Origin: JBOGGX01 sp050744245
GTDB lineage: Bacteria; Actinomycetota; Acidimicrobiia; Acidimicrobiales; JBOGGX01
Assembly (NCBI GenBank): GCA_050744245.1
Contig: JBOGGX010000163.1
Location: forward strand, 1 to 7,616
Direction: 5' to 3'
Length of the DNA stretch: 7,616 nt
In this document: piece after piece, positions 5,462 through 7,616 of the stretch
Numbering within the stretch: position 1 is the stretch's first letter
How the letters are laid out: every line of letters begins with the position of its first letter
Translations under genes and position numbers: made by a program
The notes under the pieces: generated by a model
Seen by the model: only the letters and a program-made list of their open reading frames with translations
Databases searched by the model: none
Told to the model about the DNA's origin: nothing

Positions 5462-6705
5462 TCCTGCCCGCCTTCCGCGACTACGCGGTCGGGGCCGACC
5501 CGCCGGGCGCGGCCGACAGCGAGCCCACCCGAGTCCTGGGCGGCTACCTGCGCGACGTGATGGCCCTCAACCACGACCACGCCAACTTCCGGTTGTTCGG
5601 CCCGGACGAGACCGCGTCGAACCGGCTGTCGGCCGTCTTCGAGGCCACGGCGAAGACGTGGAACGCCGAGATGCTTCCCGTCGACGAGCACCTGGCCCCC
5701 GATGGCCGAGTCATGGAGATCCTCTCCGAGCACACCTGCCAAGGCTGGCTCGAGGGCTATCTCCTCACCGGGCGCCACGGGCTGTTGTCGTGCTACGAGG
5801 CGTTCATCCACATCGTCGACTCGATGTTCAACCAGCACGCCAAGTGGTTGAAGGTGTCGCGTGGGCTGGAGTGGCGGCGGCCGATCTCGTCGCTCAACTA
5901 CCTGCTCACCTCGCACGTCTGGCGCCAGGACCACAACGGGTTCTCCCACCAGGACCCCGGCTTCATCGATCATGTCGTCAACAAGAGGGCCGACGTCATC
6001 CGGGTCTACCTGCCCCCCGACACCAACACCCTGCTGTCGGTGGTCGACCACTGCCTGCGCAGCCGCAACTACGTAAACGTGGTCGTGGCCGGCAAGAACC
6101 CCCAGCCCAGCTGGCTCTCGATGGACGACGCGGTGCTGCACTGCACCCGAGGAATCGGCATCTGGGACTGGGCCAGCAACGACGACGGCGAGCCCGACGT
6201 GGTGCTCGGCTGCGCGGGCGACGTGCCGACGCTCGAAACCCTGGCCGCGGTCACCCTGCTCCGCCAGCACCTGCCCGATCTCAAGGTCCCGGTGGTGAAC
6301 GTGGTCGACCTGATGCGGCTCCAAGACGAACGGGAGCACCCGCACGGCATGTCGAGCGCCGAGTTCGACGCCCTCTTCACCGTCGACCGGCCGGTGATCT
6401 TCGCCTACCACGGCTACCCGTGGCTGGTGCACCGGCTCACCTACCGCCGCCGCAACCACGCCAACCTGCACGTCCGCGGCTACATCGAGGAGGGCACCAC
6501 CACGACGCCGTTCGACATGGTGGTGCTCAACAACCTCGACCGCTACCGCCTCGTGATCGACGTGATCGACCCGGTGCCCAGCCTGGGCCAGCGGGCGGCC
6601 CAGGCGCGCCAACGATTGGTCGACCAGCGCACCCGTCACCGGGCCTGGACCCGCGAGCACGGCGAGGATCTGCCCGAGGTCCGCGACTGGACGTGGAGCC
6701 TGTAG
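5248..6705 (+). CDS. Phosphoketolase C-terminal fragment
   Basis: Second open frame of the broken gene. The frame is open from 5248, but real phosphoketolase sequence starts only near 5389 (LVPTGTRRMGANPHVNGG), so residues before that are out-of-frame translation. The first native-frame ATG is at 5413 (MGANPH); no binding site precedes it. The part from 5389 to the TAG at 6703-6705 holds the remaining transketolase-like and XFP C-terminal domains, including EHTCQGWLEGYLLTGRHGL, then QDHNGFSHQDPGFIDHVVNK with the family's phosphate/substrate-binding histidines, and FDMVVLNNLDRYRLV near the end. The end is intact. Confidence 0.75.
   Translation: MAVAPGAADRDPHQSEASRSPRVLAQELPPGGAVRSGRSAPPRAGRALVPTGTRRMGANPHVNGGLLRRELILPAFRDYAVGADPPGAADSEPTRVLGGYLRDVMALNHDHANFRLFGPDETASNRLSAVFEATAKTWNAEMLPVDEHLAPDGRVMEILSEHTCQGWLEGYLLTGRHGLLSCYEAFIHIVDSMFNQHAKWLKVSRGLEWRRPISSLNYLLTSHVWRQDHNGFSHQDPGFIDHVVNKRADVIRVYLPPDTNTLLSVVDHCLRSRNYVNVVVAGKNPQPSWLSMDDAVLHCTRGIGIWDWASNDDGEPDVVLGCAGDVPTLETLAAVTLLRQHLPDLKVPVVNVVDLMRLQDEREHPHGMSSAEFDALFTVDRPVIFAYHGYPWLVHRLTYRRRNHANLHVRGYIEEGTTTTPFDMVVLNNLDRYRLVIDVIDPVPSLGQRAAQARQRLVDQRTRHRAWTREHGEDLPEVRDWTWSL
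5384..5389 (+). other. Frameshift site: CG dinucleotide repeat in the phosphoketolase gene
   Basis: GCGCGC directly follows GAG CTG GCC. Taking out one CG gives GCC GCG CTG GTG CCG ACC, which joins the two frames with no gap relative to the family. Repeats of this type are prone to slippage in replication and to errors in sequencing. No canonical X-XXY-YYZ slippery heptamer is seen. Confidence 0.75.
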
Positions 6706-7197
6706 TTACAACAGCCTCTGCAGCACCACGACGTCGAGCCAGCGCCCGAACTTGCGCCCGACCTCTCGCTCGGTGCCGACGACCTCGAAGCCGGCGGCCC
6801 GGTGCAGGCCGATCGAGGCGTCGTGGCCCCCGACGATCCGGGCCAGGACGGTGTGGAACCCATGGGCCCCGGCCACCCTGATCAACTCCTCGAGCAGGGC
6901 CCGGCCGATCCCGCGGCCCTGGACCGCGGGATCGACGTAGACCGAGTCCTCGACGCTGGTGCTGTAGGCGGGGCGGTCGCGGTAGGGCGAGAGCGATCCG
7001 AAGCCCACCACCCCGTCGTCGACGACGGCGACCACGGCGGCGTAGGCCCCGGACCGGGCGGCCAGCCACGATCGCTGCTCGATCAGGCTGCGGGGCACGA
7101 GGTCGAAGGTGGCCGTCGACTCGAGCACCTCACGGTTGTAGATCTCCCTGATGGCCGCCGCGTCGGCCAGGTCCGCCAGTCGAAGTCGCAGGTCCAC
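6706..7197 (-). CDS. GNAT N-acetyltransferase, phosphinothricin acetyltransferase-like
   Basis: 163 residues from the chosen GTG at 7197; cytoplasmic single-domain GNAT enzyme that moves acetyl from acetyl-CoA to an amine. The N-terminus MDLRLRLADLADAAAIREIY has the RxA-DxxAI form, followed by NREVLESTATFDLVPRS as in the PAT/Bar and MnaT (YncA) subgroup. E83 lies in SVEDSVYVDP, and the acetyl-CoA loop is QGRGIGRALLEEL (Q93-G98). The last motif, ASIGLHRAAGFEVVGT, is the family's usual end block. Subgroup members acetylate phosphinothricin, methionine sulfone or sulfoximine, or other amino-acid analogues; the real substrate is unknown. A longer frame from GTG at 7224 adds nine residues (MVGFPTLPA). 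I prefer 7197 because it gives the family N-terminus and TACGCT lies seven bases upstream, fitting a leaderless start. Its stop directly abuts the phosphoketolase stop on the other strand. Confidence 0.88.
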   Translation of the reverse strand: MDLRLRLADLADAAAIREIYNREVLESTATFDLVPRSLIEQRSWLAARSGAYAAVVAVVDDGVVGFGSLSPYRDRPAYSTSVEDSVYVDPAVQGRGIGRALLEELIRVAGAHGFHTVLARIVGGHDASIGLHRAAGFEVVGTEREVGRKFGRWLDVVVLQRLL

Positions 7198-7204
7198 GGC
7201 GGGC

Positions 7205-7210
7205 AGCGTA
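7205..7210 (-). promoter_or_regulatory. Candidate -10 element for the GNAT gene
   Basis: TACGCT on the minus strand fits TANNNT and lies seven bases before the GTG at 7197, so transcription would start at the start codon. No Shine-Dalgarno sequence is present. No clear -35. Inference. Confidence 0.4.
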
Positions 7211-7228
7211 GGAAACCCGACCACCGGC

Positions 7229-7234
7229 TAACAT
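7229..7234 (+). promoter_or_regulatory. Candidate -10 element for the tRNA-Thr/tRNA-Met/tuf operon
   Basis: TAACAT on the plus strand fits TANNNT and lies 50 bases before tRNA-Thr, leaving a GC-rich leader of about 44 bases. It is back to back with the candidate GNAT element, 18 bases away. No convincing -35 is visible. The gap 7198-7284 between GNAT and tRNA-Thr is the only sizeable non-coding stretch at this end, so both promoters should lie in it. Confidence 0.4.
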
Positions 7235-7284
7235 GCGCGGTCCGGTGTCGGGAGGTGCCGCCGCTTCTCGCCGCCAGCCGAGCC

Positions 7285-7357
7285 GCCCCCTTAGCTCAGT
7301 CGGCAGAGCACAGCCATGGTAAGGCTGGTGTCGTCGGTTCGATTCCGACAGGGGGCT
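7285..7357 (+). tRNA. tRNA-Thr (anticodon GGT)
   Basis: Complete 73-base cloverleaf. Acceptor GCCCCCT (7285-7291) pairs with AGGGGGC (7350-7356). D stem is GCTC/GAGC. Anticodon stem CAGCC/GGCTG has loop ATGGTAA, anticodon GGT at 7318-7320. T stem GTCGG/CCGAC has loop TTCGATT. Discriminator is T7357; the next bases are CGA, so CCA is not encoded. It reads ACC and ACT codons. Confidence 0.95.
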
Positions 7358-7361
7358 CGAT

Positions 7362-7438
7362 GGCGGCGTAGCTCAGATGGTAAGAGCACTCGGCTCATAA
7401 TCGAGGAGTCGTGGGTTCGAGTCCCACCGCCGCCACCA
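7362..7438 (+). tRNA. tRNA-Met (anticodon CAT), CCA encoded
   Basis: Acceptor GGCGGCG (7362-7368) pairs with CGCCGCC (7428-7434), discriminator A7435, and CCA at 7436-7438 is encoded. Anticodon stem CTCGG/TCGAG has loop CTCATAA, anticodon CAT at 7396-7398. T stem GTGGG/CCCAC has loop TTCGAGT. The overall form (GGCGGCGTAGCTCAG, CGGCTCATAA) is that of elongator tRNA-Met rather than initiator; the lysidine-modified Ile tRNA also has CAT but is less likely. Four bases separate it from tRNA-Thr, and tuf begins 33 bases after it, so all three are probably one transcript. Confidence 0.93.
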
Positions 7439-7460
7439 ACGCACCCGCACCAGCGTCCCG

Positions 7461-7465
7461 AGGAG
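7461..7465 (+). promoter_or_regulatory. Ribosome binding site of tuf
   Basis: AGGAG within CGAGGAGC, six bases before the ATG at 7472. It is a strong site, as expected for a very highly translated gene, and fixes the tuf start. Confidence 0.75.
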
Positions 7466-7471
7466 CACAGC

Positions 7472-7616
7472 ATGGGTAAGGCGAAGTTCGATCGGAGTAA
7501 GCCTCATTTGAATGTGGGGACGATGGGTCATATTGATCATGGGAAGACGACGTTGACGGCGGCGATCACGAAGGTGTTGGCCGAGGCGAACCCGAATGTG
7601 CAGTTCACGGCGTTTG
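7472..7616 (+). CDS. tuf: Elongation factor Tu, 5' part (runs off the window)
   Basis: The first 48 codons of about 395 are present. The N-terminus MGKAKFDRSKPHLNVGTMGH continues into IDHGKTTLTAAITKVLAEAN. The GTP-binding P-loop GHIDHGKT is at residues 19-26, and the VQFTAF that follows is the usual EF-Tu continuation. EF-Tu carries aminoacyl-tRNA to the ribosome as a GTP complex. It follows tRNA-Thr and tRNA-Met, comparable with the E. coli tRNA-tufB operon. Methionine at position 18 is where most EF-Tu have isoleucine. Codons are unlike the neighbours: nearly all end in G or T, all six Thr codons are ACG and the Leu codons are TTG. Confidence 0.97.
   Translation, partial: MGKAKFDRSKPHLNVGTMGHIDHGKTTLTAAITKVLAEANPNVQFTAF

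Larger units (their letters stand above)
4328..6705 (+). pseudogene. xfp: Phosphoketolase (xylulose-5-P/fructose-6-P), frameshifted
   Basis: Together the two frames encode a full phosphoketolase of about 791 residues, the family's usual length. The enzyme is thiamine-diphosphate dependent and splits xylulose 5-phosphate (or fructose 6-phosphate) with phosphate into acetyl phosphate plus glyceraldehyde 3-phosphate (or erythrose 4-phosphate). Seen in order: HWGTTPGLN (56-64), GPGHGGPG (86-93), FKQFSFPGGIPSHV, IHEGGELGYSLSHAFGAAFD, the cofactor/Mg motif GDGEAETGP (173-181) with LHLNGYKIANP, then past the break MGANPH, QDHNGFSHQDPG (533-544 of the restored protein), KWLKVSRGLEW and VNVVVAGKNPQPSWL. 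The frame breaks at the CG-repeat 5384-5389. Removing one CG restores PELAALVPTGTRRMGANPH with family spacing; alternatively one C was lost at 5389/5390, leaving one extra residue. No other damage is seen, so a recent mutation or a sequence error is likely. It sits five bases after the P450 gene. Confidence 0.88.

Noticed and set aside
5329..6660. 443-codon minus-strand open frame opposite the phosphoketolase
   Set aside because: Antisense shadow (Val/Gly/His-rich) of a well-recognised gene; the same holds for the minus-strand frame at 4163-5299.

Overview
The window is high-GC bacterial chromosome, most likely from an actinobacterium and possibly the Acidimicrobiia (class is inference). Supporting signs are strongly C/G-ending codons in most genes, two tRNA genes without encoded CCA, TANNNT-type -10 elements placed where leaderless transcripts would start, and a SigE-type sigma factor. 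All major genes could be assigned to families. I see no phage, insertion sequence, CRISPR array or rRNA.

Left part (1 to about 1500, minus strand): a visibly less GC-rich module holds an ECF/SigE-type sigma factor (728-1237), overlapped by 11 bases by a single-pass membrane protein (16-738) that is probably its anti-sigma or regulatory partner. The module abuts an aldo/keto reductase gene (1329-2435). The natural C-terminus of that protein seems to be lost and replaced by about 56 unrelated residues just where base composition changes (about 1485-1500). This looks like a junction where foreign DNA entered.

Middle part: yajQ (2440-2928, minus) lies four bases upstream of the aldo/keto reductase. 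It diverges from tRNA-Tyr(GTA) (2957-3038, plus) across only 28 bases that carry overlapping, opposite-facing -10-like elements. A cytochrome P450 gene starts three bases after the tRNA end (3042-4322). Five bases further on is a xylulose-5-phosphate/fructose-6-phosphate phosphoketolase gene (4328-6705). Both phosphoketolase halves are well conserved, but the frame breaks at a CG-repeat near 5384-5389, so the gene is a fresh pseudogene, a sequencing or assembly error, or, less likely, a recoded gene. A GNAT acetyltransferase (6706-7197, minus) converges on it with no intergenic base.

Right end: tRNA-Thr(GGT), tRNA-Met(CAT) and the first 48 codons of tuf (EF-Tu) form a plus-strand translation-machinery operon that runs off the window. 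Codon choice in the tuf fragment (NNG and NNT endings, every Thr codon ACG) differs sharply from its C-ending neighbours.

Functionally, the window is a housekeeping tRNA/tuf/yajQ neighbourhood in which metabolic genes (P450, phosphoketolase, GNAT) sit between tRNA genes and a regulatory module joins on the left. I found no convincing new defence or mobile system. The points worth checking are the phosphoketolase frameshift, the truncated reductase, the tRNA-P450 junction, the shared divergent promoter and the tuf codon bias.
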